Origin: Hofstenia miamia
Lineage: Eukaryota; Xenacoelomorpha; Acoela
Reading direction: 5' to 3'
Length of the DNA stretch: 64,000 bases
Assembly (NCBI GenBank): GCA_004352715.1
Contig: SCFE01000005.1
Coordinates: 2,134,882 to 2,198,881, forward strand
Part shown: piece after piece, positions 12,143-23,950 of the stretch
Numbering within the stretch: the first letter of the stretch is position 1
Layout: each line of letters opens with the position of its first letter
Notes under the pieces: generated by a model
What the model was told of the DNA's origin: nothing
What the model saw: only the letters and a program-made list of their open reading frames with translations
Database searches by the model: none
Made by a program: the position numbers and the translations under genes

Positions 12143-13960
12143 TCATTGACAGAATTCACAGCAGCTGAAAAATTTACGAGCCAACATGTTATTAGGCGAG
12201 TATTGACTTCTTATCTTCTTAGCAAATGGTGTTACAGAAAAATGATCTGTCTTATGGAGTACTCTTAAAACATTTTTAGCCACAGATTTTGGAACAACTA
12301 ATCTGTTGACATACCATTGAATTCTGTCTCTGTATATTGCAAATAAATCGAGTTTGAAGCTAAACCATTGGGATGTTGGGGTATGATATGGAAATTGTAA
12401 GGAAAGTTTGCTGTTTATGCTTGATAGAATAGAATTTATTTTTTCATCAATTACTTCCATTAAAATTCATGAAATTGGCTGATAGCTTGTAACAGCACAG
12501 ATTTTAGTACATTCTGTTGCTTCTCAAGGTAAAATGTCAGCAACTGAATTTTCATGACCAGGTTCATGAGTAAATCAAAATCATAATTTTGAAGGCTTGA
12601 TAGCGATCTTGCATGTCTTCCAATAACAGGCTTGTGATCTGCTCTAACTTCCATCCCAAAAATAATGTCTGAATTGTTTCCAAGCCAAACTAATGCCAAC
12701 AACTCTCTATCTAAGGCACTATATCTTGATTCAATTTAATTTAATGATTGTGAAGCATAAATAATTGGTTTGCTATCTTGATGTAAATGCTGCACCTAAT
12801 GCAATTTCCCTGGTATTAGTTGACATGATAAACGTTTTATTGAAATTTGATAAAAGCAGTTGTAATTCTTGTGTTGCAATTTCTATAATTTTCTTAGAGC
12901 TTTATCCATTTCCTCTGCCACTGAACATCTTCACTGAATGCATTCTTGTCAAAGGTCTTGTAATTTCTGCAAAACAACTTTATGTATTCTCTATAAAAAT
13001 TAATCATTATTTTGTTGAATTAACTGTATCACACTTAATAAATAATGCATCAAGTTTAAGGGGATTTGGACAGATGCCTTTTCCTTCAATAATGTGACCT
13101 AAGTATGTGCAAGATGATTGAAATAGATTTCAATTTTTCATTTTAATTTCAGGCCAACATATCTAAGACGTTCTAAGAATTGTCCTATCTTTAACAAATG
13201 CGAATGGAAATCCTTAGTAGCAAAAAGAACGTCATCTATTTTAAATCTGCTACTGACATAAGATGTTGAAAATAGACTGTGGCATTACATAATCCATATG
13301 GTAGCACATTGATATTTGTTTGCAGCAATAGAGGCTGTTTTGGGTTTAGCATCAGAAATTTGCCAAAATCTGTTTGCTAAATTAAATGTGAAAAATATTT
13401 TATCATTCACCAGTTTATATAAGTTGTCACAAATTAATGACAGAGGGAATTTATCCTTAACAGTAGAATCTAAAGTCTATTATCATTCAATAACCAATCT
13501 TATTNNNNNNNNNNNNNNNNNNNNNTTTTATCATTCACCAGTTTATATAAGTTGTCACAAATTAATGACAGAGGGAATTTATCCTTAACAGTAGAATCTA
13601 AAGTCTATTATCATTCAATAACCAATCTTATTTCCATAAGAGTCCTTTTTGTCTACAACACTATAGCAAATTACTTGGTGAAATTATGCCTTGTTGTATT
13701 AATCTTTCACAAATTTATCAATGTTTTCCACTTCACTGCACCAGGTATTTGATATGGTCTATGTTTAATGGGTTGCATTCCAAGTTTCTAGACAATCTCA
13801 TGTTTGACCAGTTGAGTGACATCTAAATCATGTAATCCTTCAGAAAATATCTTGAAACTCTGTAACTAACCTGAGAATTTTTTAGCAAACTGCTGCATCT
13901 TTCAGTTGACAATGCTGCACATTTACCTGATTTAGATTCGTCTAATGAAGCAATAGGATA
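12143..13960 (-). pseudogene. Ty3/Gypsy retrotransposon pol remnant (RT-RNase H-integrase)
   Basis: Read on minus from about 13,960 down, broken frames follow the Gypsy pol order. There is a pre-RT segment (LVTEFQDIF), then RT blocks: VVDKKDSYGNKIGY near 13,640, a residual FWQI near 13,350, LPYGLCNAT near 13,300, an ID(D) remnant and FLERLRYVGLKL near 13,200, and GKGICPNPLKLDAL near 13,060. RNase H follows at 12,460-12,740 (LALVWLGNNSDI, DHKPVIG, ARSLSSLQNYDFD). The integrase zinc-binding module is at 12,143-12,340, with paired histidines in LHKTDH and the CCEFCQ cysteines. Frameshifts and stops separate the blocks. The integrase core and LTRs were not found. A 21-N gap with duplicated flanks lies inside. 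Confidence 0.8.
13398..13632. repeat. 107-bp exact duplication around a 21-N gap
   Basis: 13,398-13,504 and 13,526-13,632 are the same 107 bases, separated only by 21 N. This looks like two contig ends that overlap and were not merged, rather than a biological tandem repeat. Confidence 0.85.
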
Positions 13961-15539
13961 GTTGCACCATACTTTTCAAATGCCATTTCAGAATTAATTT
14001 TCCTGCATTTCACTGATACTTATGTATCATCCAAAATATTCTGTCTAACTTATAAGTGAATTGTGACATCTGCTACAAAAAACACTTGAGAGAGCTGTAA
14101 ATTCATAGAATTACAGAATCTAAATTGTATTTGAACTTTGTAGTGTACATCAATTTCACTAACATTCACAGAGATACAATGAGATTAATTATCAACTTTC
14201 TTCATAAGTTTAACATTTACAGAGGTATGAATACAAATACATTCTGCTCCCTTTGCTAAAATCAAATAGGCACTGATATGGACAATTTCTTGTCAAGGAA
14301 AATGTATTTGATGATTGTTCTAGTAATGAAAATGCTTGCAGAACTTGAAATAAAAATTCATTAGCTTCCCCTTTTGCTCTTACAAACTCACTAATTGCTT
14401 CAGTTGTTGAAAGAAAAAACGCAATAATTTTGAATGATAGTCTAATTTTAAGAATATTGCCCATAAAAAACTGAAATGGAAAGCCTTAGCTTGTTTATGC
14501 AAAATGATACCATACTTAAAATCATAAAACACACAAATCATGTTGTCAGAAATATTGGTGCTTCTCATAACACACTAACATATTACATGAGCTTCTGACT
14601 TTCAATTCTATTCTTTTTAGAGCTGGTTTGAATGGTGCAAATCATTCCACTTTTGAAGACTTATGACATATATATATGATGATAAGCTTGCTACAAAGCT
14701 CTTATGAGTTTACAAAAATTCAAGTTTGTTTTGCTGTGGAAAATATTTGATAATTACTGAACTGCACAGAAAGGCTCTGAAGTGACACTTTACCAGTAGT
14801 TTAAACTATTTTAGTATTTTTCAATGAATTTCAGTTAAACCAAATCATGCAAAACCTATTTTTGTTTGAGGTTGGTGCATTTACATATGTTAAGCATAGT
14901 ATGACTATTACCAAAAACATCACTTATTAATGAGTTAGACATTTACTTTAAGTAATAATTATATGAGAATTGTCATTATTTTAAATATTTTTCTTTCTAG
15001 ATCCATGTAAATAGTGGAGATGAAATAAATTCCAAGTCTTAATAGTCTCTGATCCAAGCAGACTACTCATCTGCAGAAGTTCATTCAGCTCAATCTGCTT
15101 TTGCTTGATGTAGCTGATATGTAGGTGGAAGTTAATTATGAATTTGGTGCTATTGTTGCTATAGTTAATTGTATGTTGCTTCTAATTAAATTTTGCATTC
15201 AAGTGATGGTAAAATAATGAATAAATTATTCTTGAACTTACATAACATTAAATCTTAGTTGATCATTCCAGAATTTAGATATCTAATCATTTCAGATGTA
15301 ATTGAAATTCAGCAATGTGTAATTAATTAATCATTTGCCTACAAAATGAATAGATTACAATGGAATTTCATAATATTAGGTATACTACAATTGCTAAACA
15401 CACTTAAAGTATTAATAAAAATATTTGTTAAAAAACAACACAAGCATTGACTAGGAATTTCGTTTACATAGTTTATGGCTTATTAAATATACTTTTTTAA
15501 ACATTCTTTCAATGATGAAGTACCAATCTTAGTGATATA
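13961..15539. other. Unassigned, probably upstream Gypsy remnant
   Basis: Minus-strand frames at 14,210-14,568 are short and overlapping, and I cannot place them in gag or protease. The remainder is AT-rich. Confidence 0.4.
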
Positions 15540-15640
15540 TTATATTATTGCAATTGGTAGATCATTGTAATCTTCATTCATTGAGGTTAAAAAGGAATGT
15601 TTGATGTTTTTGCATTTCACTTTGTTGAATTTTGTGCTTG
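15540..15640 (-). pseudogene. Possible LINE RT C-terminal scrap
   Basis: The end of a 91-codon minus frame reads VKCKNIKHSFLTSMNEDYND followed by LP. This resembles the HSFFPRTIxDWNxLP block that ends many LINE reverse transcriptases. Only this block fits; the rest of the frame is not recognisable. Confidence 0.35.
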
Positions 15641-17591
15641 AATGAAAGCTAAATGCACACAACTGGTTTGAGATATCCAAAATTTGATTCATAAAATGTA
15701 GGTGCATAAATAGTGAAGCAAAAGGCCTCCATTTTGGAAAGTTTTTTAATCTGGACAACCAAATTACTGGACATGATTTCCTCTTAAAGGGACGAAACAG
15801 TAGTAATGGCTGCAAGAAGATTGTTGGGGGATGTACACGTTTGCTGATTGTTACATTTTTTGTTGACTTGGCACGTTTTTCAGTTTATTTAGTTTATGAC
15901 TCTTGCTAATAGTCTTGTTGATATCTTTTCCATTGTATTGTGTAGTTGCCATAGAAATGAGAATGCGTTTTTCCAGGCAAATCACTGTTCTTTTATTTTA
16001 TGTATTGCTACACAATCGATTCCCCTTCACTGGATCCGATTTCGAATCATTAAATTAGCCACAACTCCATGTTGAGATTGACTTCTAAACGTACACCTTC
16101 TTGTAAATAGTGTATTATTCACATGTAAAAAATATAGGCGCATAGTATTTTAAAGATAGATTGCTAAGAATTTTGAGAAAATTGCAAACTAATATTTTGT
16201 AAGGGTAGAAGCTCTACAATATCAGCCATGTGCCAAGTTTTAGGTCGAATATTGCTTAAAATATAAATATTAATACGTGCTCAATTAAAATACATAAGTT
16301 AGAAACCAGAAATATTAAAAACTTGGGAAATATTGCAAATTAGTAAAAGCAATGAAAGCAATACCATTAAATTTTCTAACATGTGCACATGTACACTCTA
16401 AAATTATTCATAGATTTATTATGAAGTGCTTGAATATTCTCATCTTATTTGCCACACCCCCTCATTATTCATGAATTAATCACAATGGCCATGACTCATC
16501 AATCAGCACCTGTCAATCAATTGTTAACAAATATGGAAAATGCTTTTTGGAGATATTGCACAAATTTTTTGTGACAGATTTTCCCTTGTATGTGTTAGAG
16601 AATTCGTCATATATGGTAGCAACCTTAATGAATAATTTATGCTGACATTATATCTCATTATTAATAGGAGATTGCATTGAATCCAATCAAGTCATGATGT
16701 ATCAAAACATTTAGAGAAATATTTTAGTCATGTATGCAGACAGTTTACGTAAGCATATAGTAAAGGTCTTAGCAATTAGCATATTTGCAAAAATTTCCTA
16801 AGTATTGTTAAGAAATTAGTTGGTTTGTACGAAAATTGATTGATATTTTAAAACATTGAGGCATATTTGCTTCAAAAAAAAATACAAGTATCATTAAAAT
16901 ACATAATTTTATAATTATTTGCTTTTGAAACTGATAAATATATATGTGAGCACATTTCAAAACACAATTTGCAAGTTAAAAACAATTTAGAGGGGTGGAT
17001 GACCTTCATCTTTCACACATTAATACATTAGCCCTAGTATATTATTTTGATTGGGTTAGATGTTGATGCTCTCAAATAAATGAGTGATAATTTTAACTCT
17101 AATGACTTTTACCTATCAACAATGATGAGAAAAACTGCAGTTCAAAAATCTACAAAGTTGGCTAAAGGCAGAACTTGTAGAAAATTACCAAAGGTAACAG
17201 GAAAAAACAGCAAAAGACCTGCATCTGAGGTGAAATGTTTGTTATAAACTGAAGAGAAGTTATCATGTCTTGCACTAGTTGGTAAACTTAATTCAGTTTC
17301 AGAAGAAGTCCGTGTACAATATATATCTCTATGACTTGCCAGTTGGTGAACAGGTTTACAATACACAATGTCTATCAAAGTCAGACAAAGTATGGCTCTG
17401 CAGTAAAAATTATTTTGCAAAACATAAATTGTTTTTTCCTTCTCAAGCACTATGCACATCAAGTTGCACACAGTTAATTGGAATTAAAGTTCTTTGATGT
17501 CAGAATAAACCTCCAAAATATTTTGATTGTAAACCAAGTACTGTTTTAAAACTTACCATGTAATTTTATTTTAGAAGTTTTAAATACATAT
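15641..17591. other. Flank of the Polinton nest, nothing firmly recognised
   Basis: 17,140-17,500 has higher sequence complexity and open stretches on both strands, but none matches a family I know. It may be a decayed gene or repeat. Confidence 0.4.
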
Positions 17592-17597
17592 TCTGTC
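17592..17597. repeat. Left target-site duplication TCTGTC
   Basis: These six bases precede the left inverted repeat and are repeated exactly at 59,423-59,428, just after the rightmost inverted-repeat end. Polintons duplicate six bases at insertion (established). Confidence 0.6.
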
Positions 17598-18110
17598 AGT
17601 AATTTACTAGGGGCAGACTTGATTGCACAAAAACACTTCTGATTGGACTAGACCTCATGACGTCACATATCACGTGACAGACCATGAATGTTGGAGAAGT
17701 TGATTTAATTAGTGAGTCATTCTACTTGACAAATGTTGATTGACAGCTCCACTAATGGATTTTCAGTGATGACACCTGTGTCTACTAATGGATTTCAATT
17801 AGTGATTCATGACACTTTTAATTGATTTTGTGGTGATTCATTTACATGTTGGGGCCAACAATTTAGTTTACACTGTTTCGGTATAATGACTAATTACATT
17901 TCATTTTTGTTAATATACCTTGTTATCACACATTACGTTTTGTTTTTTCCATGATTTTAGATGATTGCACGTACAATGTAATTTGGGAAAACTTACAAAA
18001 AACTGCATTTCGTTTTTGTTAATATTCATCGTCAACACATTTATCATATCACGTTTTTTCAACCAATAATTAATTTTCAATGTATTTCCATTGGCTGGTC
18101 AATCTATATA
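17598..18110 (+). repeat. Polinton terminal inverted repeat, left (copy A)
   Basis: It begins AGTAATTTACTAGG. It shares ordered blocks with the ends at 31,089, 36,511, 57,393 and 59,422: GAGTCATTCTACTTGACAAA, a CACTAATGGATTTTCAGTGA block, ATTAGTGATTCATG, and ATTTACATGTTGGGGCCAA. Two of these sister ends face the same way and two are inverted relative to it. The inner edge, near CAACCAATAAT at 18,060, also matches the inverted copies at 56,870 and 58,900. Confidence 0.8.
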
Positions 18111-18120
18111 TTCACCTCAT
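18086..18120 (+). promoter_or_regulatory. Candidate promoter: ATTGG box and TATATATT
   Basis: CCATTGGCTGG (an inverted CCAAT box) at about 18,088-18,098 is followed by CTATATATTC at 18,104-18,113, roughly 65 bases before the conserved ATG at 18,178. The same block is preserved before the degenerate sister ORF at 31,719 (near 31,627-31,655). That conservation suggests a promoter at the inner edge of the inverted repeat. This is inference from position. Confidence 0.4.
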
Positions 18121-18177
18121 TTCATCAGATAAAATCATTATTTTTCTTCTATGCAATTTTGTCTCTCACTTTTGGCA

Positions 18178-18720
18178 ATGTCTGTTGAAATGCTAGCATC
18201 TGGCTCATTGAGCAGTCTATTTGATGATCTATGCAGAACCCCACCACCATCACATGGCTATAACCTGCTAACACAGGAGATGATGTCCCCACCACCTGCG
18301 CCTGTAAAAGAAAAACACAAGATTCAACACAAATGAAGACAACCTATAGTCAATAATAATGCGATCATCTTCCCCAACATGAGCGAGGATGACCATGTTT
18401 TACAACGCTTAAATGATGTTAATTCCCAACCACCAACCTGTATTTTTTCAAATTTGAGCCCAGCTAGTAAACTACTGAAAAAACTATGGCTAACAATCAA
18501 GGATGTTGTTCAGCTGAACACAAGATATGGTATCGTGGTAAAGATAAGACTTGACAATGGTTTTTACTATTTCCTACCCAAACGTTATGTCAATGCATTG
18601 GGTGAGAATTATAAGACTCTGATAAATAATAAACTTTTTCACAATGATGACATGGAAATCTCAAAAGGTGGCAATAATGTAAATCATATTGTATTAGAAT
18701 TTAGTAAAATAAAAATATAG
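18178..18720 (+). pseudogene. Polinton ORF with LPKRY motif, one in-frame TGA
   Basis: One frame runs from ATG 18,178 (conserved in the sister copy at 31,719; the earlier ATG at 18,151 is not) to TAG at 18,720, broken only by TGA at 18,334-18,336. Residues 1-52 are Ser/Pro-rich (LFDDLCRTPPPS, MMSPPPAPVKEKHK). The C-terminal domain reads KLWLTIKDVVQLNTRYGIVV, KIRLDNGFYYFLPKRYVNAL, then a tail with GGNNVNHIVLEF. The same domain layout (charged helix, TRYG/TKYSP, acidic-N-G, FLPKRY, GG...F) recurs in the minus-strand gene at 20,842-21,267, so the element carries two paralogues. I recall similar LPKRF/Y domains in uncharacterised invertebrate proteins but do not know a function. A restart at ATG 18,379 would give the domain alone (113 codons). 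Confidence 0.6.
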
Positions 18721-18724
18721 CATT

Positions 18725-18936
18725 GTTTTCTTATACATGTATAGTTTATAAAAANNNNNNNNNNNNNNNNNNNNNNNNNNNNNNNNNNNNNNNNNNNNNN
18801 NNNNNNNNNNNNNNNNNNNNNNNNNNNNNNNNNNNNNNNNNNNNNNNNNNNNNNNNNNNNNNNNNNNNNNNNNNNNNNNNNNNNNNNNNNNNNNNNNNNN
18901 NNNNNNGTTTTCTTATACATGTATAGTTTATAAAAA
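18725..18936. repeat. 30-bp duplication around a 152-N gap
   Basis: GTTTTCTTATACATG... (30 bases) at 18,725-18,754 recurs at 18,907-18,936, on either side of N at 18,755-18,906. The matching flanks suggest an unmerged contig overlap. Confidence 0.75.
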
Positions 18937-20841
18937 TAATACTAGTAAAAATCATTAATTATTAGTTATAATGGTTTTACAATAAATTTCTTAAATTTAC
19001 AATGATTATTAGCAAATGGTGATAATAAATTACCTTTTGAAGTGTTCATTCAATGTACAAATTTAATATAGTCTTCTATACAGTCTATAGAATTTCCCAT
19101 GAATGATAAATATTTTTGTAATCAGTATAAAACACAGGTAAATTGAATAATTGCATATTTTTTGGCAAAGTTTTTGCCATTTGAATAAAAACCATACAAG
19201 CAAATTTGTTCTACTCATCATTGTCAAAAAATAATAATTTTTGATGTCAATATTTTTAATATTTGCTATATTTTAATCATTTTTAATAATAATGATAAAT
19301 AATTTTTTCAAAATTAATTTTTATATTTTCAAAGGTGTCAGTAAACTTCCCTGAAAACAAATCTCACCAAAATCATTCAAGTTGGGACACTTATTTTCGA
19401 ATTTGAAATAATCAATGGAATACATACAATCAATCAGAGGTTTGCTTTGTCCTAGGTTAATAAAATAAACAATTTTTTAGATAGCGTTTATTGGGATTGT
19501 AGAATACCATCTTGTAAAGGGAGAGCACTTCAATGAAATGATGATGTTTCTGTAACAAGTAAGCTGCAATAAATTTTTCTATGATAAATAGAGTTAAGCT
19601 CAACATAGGGCAAAATCCATTAAGGAAGCATTTAGGACTTCATATTTAGCACCTACGGAATTTTTTAAAAAATCAATTTTTAAATTATCTGAAAAAGAAG
19701 CTTCAGATCTTCCATCAATCATAAGTTGTACATTGTTTATCACTCACACGAACATTAATATTTAGTACAAAGTACTATTTAATACCACTTTTTATTATAT
19801 AGAATTGCTAGTAATTCAGTTTTAGAGAGAAATTTTGTTTTTGCTCTTAATGTGATTTGCTTGCATTTACAGTTCTTCATTATTATTAATTATATTATAT
19901 CTATAATATTGATTATTTCAAGTTTTTGGAAATGAAATTGGAATAAATAGATACAAATGATCCATTGAACAGGCTGGACTCAAACCAGCAATTTCTCATT
20001 AAAAATGAGTGTGGTTTTCTTCTACCACTGTTCAATAAAAATATGCAATAAAATACTATTTTCAAGCATAAAAGTTCGCAAAAACATCAAGGCTTAAAGC
20101 TTTTAAACTTGAAAGACTCAGCAATATTACTGAAGCAGTATTAAGCAAATTCGTGTTGCAATATTACCTGAAGCAACATTGTGTTTTAAAATAGCAATAT
20201 TAAATTCTATTTGGCAATATTCCCTTTAATTTACTTGATCCATTACTGTTTTACCTGAAAAATAGCATTCTATATAACTTCACTGTGGTTTTCAATTCCA
20301 CTTTTACAAAATAAGAGGAATATATTTGTCCTAATAACAATTTATCAACTTTGTTATTAGAGAATAAATAAAATTAATATGCAAAAATACATTATTAGGA
20401 TTCTTTTAATATATAATATTTCTGTAAATACGTAACAGTCCATTTTAATAATATTTTCATTAAGATTTTTTTTCAGTGAAATTCACTGTAACCTTTTCAA
20501 TTATTATCATGTATTGTTTGGAAAAATATTTCTCAAACCAGTGTTTCTATTCACATTCTGACTATCATTAATTTCATGGTAAGCTTCTATTTTTGATTAA
20601 GATTGTATTGTTAATAATATTTCTTCTATAAATTTATATTTACTCCATTTTTGTTTTATATTTTAAGCAAAACTATAAATAATCCAGTTTGTAATAAACA
20701 CATTAGATATAGTTGATCTTGTAATTTAAGCAAACAGAAAACATGTTTCTTAAATCAAGTTTTTTTCTTTCACTAATAAGTACTAATTTTTAACAATTAA
20801 AATAAAAATCAATGGCACATATATATTTTTTCTAAATATTT
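18937..20841. other. Unassigned interior of Polinton copy A
   Basis: Very AT-rich. On minus, about 19,560-19,740 contains an open stretch (LMIDGRSEASFSDNLKIDFL) and 19,040-19,120 another (GNSIDCIEDYIKFVH), separated by stops and shifts. They look like remnants of one or more coding regions, but I cannot assign them. This is where further Polinton genes would be expected. A tRNA-like sequence lies at 19,965-20,035. Confidence 0.35.
19965..20035 (-). tRNA. tRNA-like sequence (Lys UUU-like anticodon), probably a pseudo-tRNA
   Basis: On minus, 71 bases fold as a cloverleaf. The acceptor stem TTGAACAG/CTGTTCAA is 8 bp and perfect. The D stem is TGGT/ACCA, and the anticodon stem CTCA/TGAG carries a seven-base loop TTTTTAA (anticodon TTT, lysine). 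The T arm is GCTGG/CCAGC with loop TTTGAGT. A B-box-like GGTTTGAGTCC (one change from consensus) and an A-box-like TGGTAGAAGAA are present. Against a working tRNA: no bases separate acceptor and D stem properly, the D loop lacks GG, and the T loop has T instead of C at position 56. It may be a relic, a tRNA-derived repeat, or a divergent gene. Confidence 0.35.
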
Positions 20842-21267
20842 TTACATACTAAATCTAAATACAGTTGGTGCATTGCCACCTGGATATATTGGTGGTTTAT
20901 CCTTGAATTTTAAGTCCAATAAACATAATGTTTAGGAAGGAAGAAACAGTTGCCATTTTCCAGTATAATTTTTACCTCAGGACTGTACTTTGTCTGAAGG
21001 CTATATGCATTGTGTATTTTTTGCCACACACTGATTTTAAATTCTCTAACAGAGATATATTTCATCTGACGTTCTTTGGAAATTGCATTGAGGTTGTTGA
21101 CCATCTCCAGTTGAACTACATTACACACAGTGTTTAGAGAATACACAGTCTTTGGTAATATTGGCTTTAAAACAATTTTTTTTGGGTTGTGAGAGTTCAT
21201 CTTGTTTGCTCTGTGTATCTTTGGAAGATTTTTGAGTGCAAGATTTGCTAGCAGCTTTTAAAGTCAT
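20842..21267 (-). pseudogene. Polinton ORF with LPKHY motif (paralogue of 18,178-18,720)
   Basis: Read on minus from ATG 21,267. The N-terminus is Ser/Lys/Gln-rich (KAASKSCTQKSSK). The main frame then reads ILPKTVYSLNTVCNVVQLEM and, in the conserved domain, VREFKISVWQKIHNAYSLQT, KYSPEVKIILENGNCFFLPK, HYV. A final block with PPIYPGGNAPTVFRF lies one frame over and ends at 20,842. Two frameshifts separate these parts; the first is at an A8 run near 21,176-21,183, where copy B (46,938) has a shorter tract with a stop instead. It is transcribed away from the polymerase gene, and the same divergent arrangement is kept in copy B. Function unknown; the small basic N-terminus and compact domain could suit a nucleic-acid-binding protein (inference). 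Confidence 0.6.
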
Positions 21268-22049
21268 CACCAAATTTAAAATTGAAAAAAGTGTTCAAAT
21301 CACAGGCTATTTATTACAAACTTTTAGCATATAAACCAATCAAAAATAACTTAATTCATTTGAGCCAATCATCAACTAACATGGTTAATTCATTTGCCAA
21401 CCCGCAAAACATTGTTAGCACATTATAAAGTATCTGTTATGTGTACACCCATGTATTTAGTTTATCTTAATATCAATTTACCATTTCCACATTCTCCTAT
21501 AAAGAACCATGTTTTTAGATTATAAAATTCTTGGTTTACCCATAGTGCATTGTATCTAAGTGCTTATATATTTACCTAACACTATGCTAAGAGCTGAGAA
21601 TCTGTTTACATAACTCATGCTAAGAAAAGAATTACCACCATGCTTAAATTTTACTGCATTTTTCCAGCCAGGGTTTTTTTTCAAAAAAATGCCTAGAAAC
21701 ACATTAGCAATGTTTTTGAGAGAAGCTTTTAATCTGTACTCAATTTAAAATCTTTTTATTACCACATCCAGAAACCCACAAAGAGAATCTGTCATTTTAA
21801 AAGCTTTTCTTGTAGAACCTGTCAACATATCAAATTAGTTAAAAGCTTTTTTGTGTAAACTCACCTACTTGAGATTTATACATACCATGAATTGACTTTA
21901 TTGCAAAAGTTTTCACTAATTGATTTTACTTTTCACTAATTGGATATTCTCCACCCAATCAAAACATTAAAATTTTTTATTATCTTTTTTCATTATCATT
22001 TCAACTTCAGTTAAAACTAGTTTTTATTTCAATGTTCTGCTTTTAAAAA
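21268..22049. other. Intergenic region between the LPKHY gene and the polymerase gene
   Basis: No gene seen. The equivalent region of copy B (46,035-46,850) is clearly homologous, including AAGCTTTT-type stretches near 21,800, which suggests a shared divergent promoter region. Confidence 0.5.
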
Positions 22050-22943
22050 ATGCCTGTCAATGTCTTTGATTTTCTCTCTGGCTGGAATGCCAAATATGAC
22101 TAAATCATAGAAGAAATCTTTATAAAAGTGAGTTGGAAATTTCCCTCAATAAAACCATGTAAGACATTCTTTGTAAAATATATTATCTAAGAATTTTTTA
22201 TTATACAATGTAACAAATTATTAATCAGGTTTTTCTTATGCTGCATCTTGTTATAATATTTCACAAAATATAATTCACATTTTTATCAGCACCAACCTTT
22301 TATAAAAACAAATCAGAAATTTCTGTTTATCTGAAAAATGAGTATTGTGTATTATTAAAACAAAATATTTTTATGATGCAAATTATTATAATATTCATAA
22401 AATTATATTTTTAACTTTTAATCTAGAAAAATGTGTAATTTATGTTTTTTGTATTAAATAATTTTTTTTAGTTTTGATAATATCCCAGAAGAAGAAGTAT
22501 TGGAAAATTTCAAAGAGTGGTCTCAAAATTTTGAAGGCCAAGTCAACCAAATGATGACTACTTATGATAATCAAAACGGGTTTGGTAATGTTAACCAAAC
22601 AGCTACATCTTCAACTCAAAAAACTTTGATGCCTGAAAACAATGACTCAAACATGTGAGTACATAATATAGCATGCTTTTCTTATTTTTGAAAATTGTGT
22701 TTGCCATCTTTCACCTTTTAAAAACAAGATAGAGTTTTTACAATTTAAATAATCCAATACTCTTGTCAATGTTTTTTAATTTGAAAGCAATTATTTTAAT
22801 TGTCACAGGGCTATTTGCTAGCCATTATTTATTTTTTAAAAATAAAACACATTTGCAATTTCATTGAAAACATTTACTGATTTTTAATTAATGAGATTTT
22901 AAAACTTTGCAGATGTATTTTTTCAAAATTTTATTGTTGATAA

Positions 22944-23950
22944 TAGAACAAATCTTTGAAATTACACAGGTGTGTGTTTTATTATTTTTGGCATTCTAAA
23001 TCCACACTCTTACAGGATGTTAACACTTGTTTATTTGTTAAAATGTAATTTCATTTAAACATGCTATGTATTATTTGATTTTTTATTGATTGTTTATTTT
23101 TACTGTTGCATGTGTAAATATCTATTTTACATTACACTATCAATTTTTTTAACTAACACCCTGGTTTTTTAGGGTGATTGAGATGTTATTTATTTAGTTA
23201 AATGTAATTTTGTTTAAATCTAACACCCTGGTTTTATAGGGTGATTACAAGATGTTATTTATTTAGTTAAATATAATTTTGTTTAAAAGAGTTTAAAAAA
23301 ATGTAGTTTACTAATTTTAATTTAAAAAAGTGTTACTCTCTGGTAGCAAATTTTCAATTTGTGTTATTACTCAAGTGTGAACAAGATGCTTGTAATTAGA
23401 ATTAACCTATTTCTCATATACATGAAAAAGAGTGGGTTTTGCTAATGAATCTAATTATAAATAACTCACACACACACGTTAAAATTTATCCTCTCTCTTT
23501 ATTTTAAATCATTACCCTAGTTGATTGGGTAATTCCTTAATGTTTTACTTTTCAAGTGCACTATTTAGTTTAATGTAATCTCATTTAGTAGTTATTTTAT
23601 ATAATGCATGTGTATTTTTTGTTTTTATACATTACTGATTACGTGTTTTTACAATANCTAAAAATAGTGCTTTTTTATTCAGAAAAAACAACCAAAAAGC
23701 AACCTAATGTGACATTGTTGCAACAACATTGTTTAGACCAGTCAAAAGGGTACCATTTCAATGTTAAAACAACCATAAAAAAACAACTAAAAAACATTGT
23801 TTAGACCAAAATTTGTTATTTGGGTTGTTGATACTAGAACAAATCTTTGAAATTACCCAGGTGTAGGTTTTATTATTTTTGGCATTTTAAATCCACATTC
23901 TTACAGGATGTTAACACTTGTTTATTTGTTAAAATGTAATTTTATTTAAA
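22944..23950. repeat. 117-bp direct repeat inside the second polymerase intron
   Basis: About 22,944-23,060 (TAGAACAAATCTTTGAAATT...) recurs at about 23,833-23,950 with few differences. Copy B has only one version (near 45,140-45,200), so the copy A intron grew by an internal duplication of roughly 890 bases. The duplicated stretch includes a single N at 23,657. Confidence 0.65.

Noticed and set aside
17142-17497. 109-codon minus frame and 72-codon plus frame beside the Polinton
   Set aside because: Composition is more complex than the surroundings, but neither strand shows a family motif; left as unassigned.
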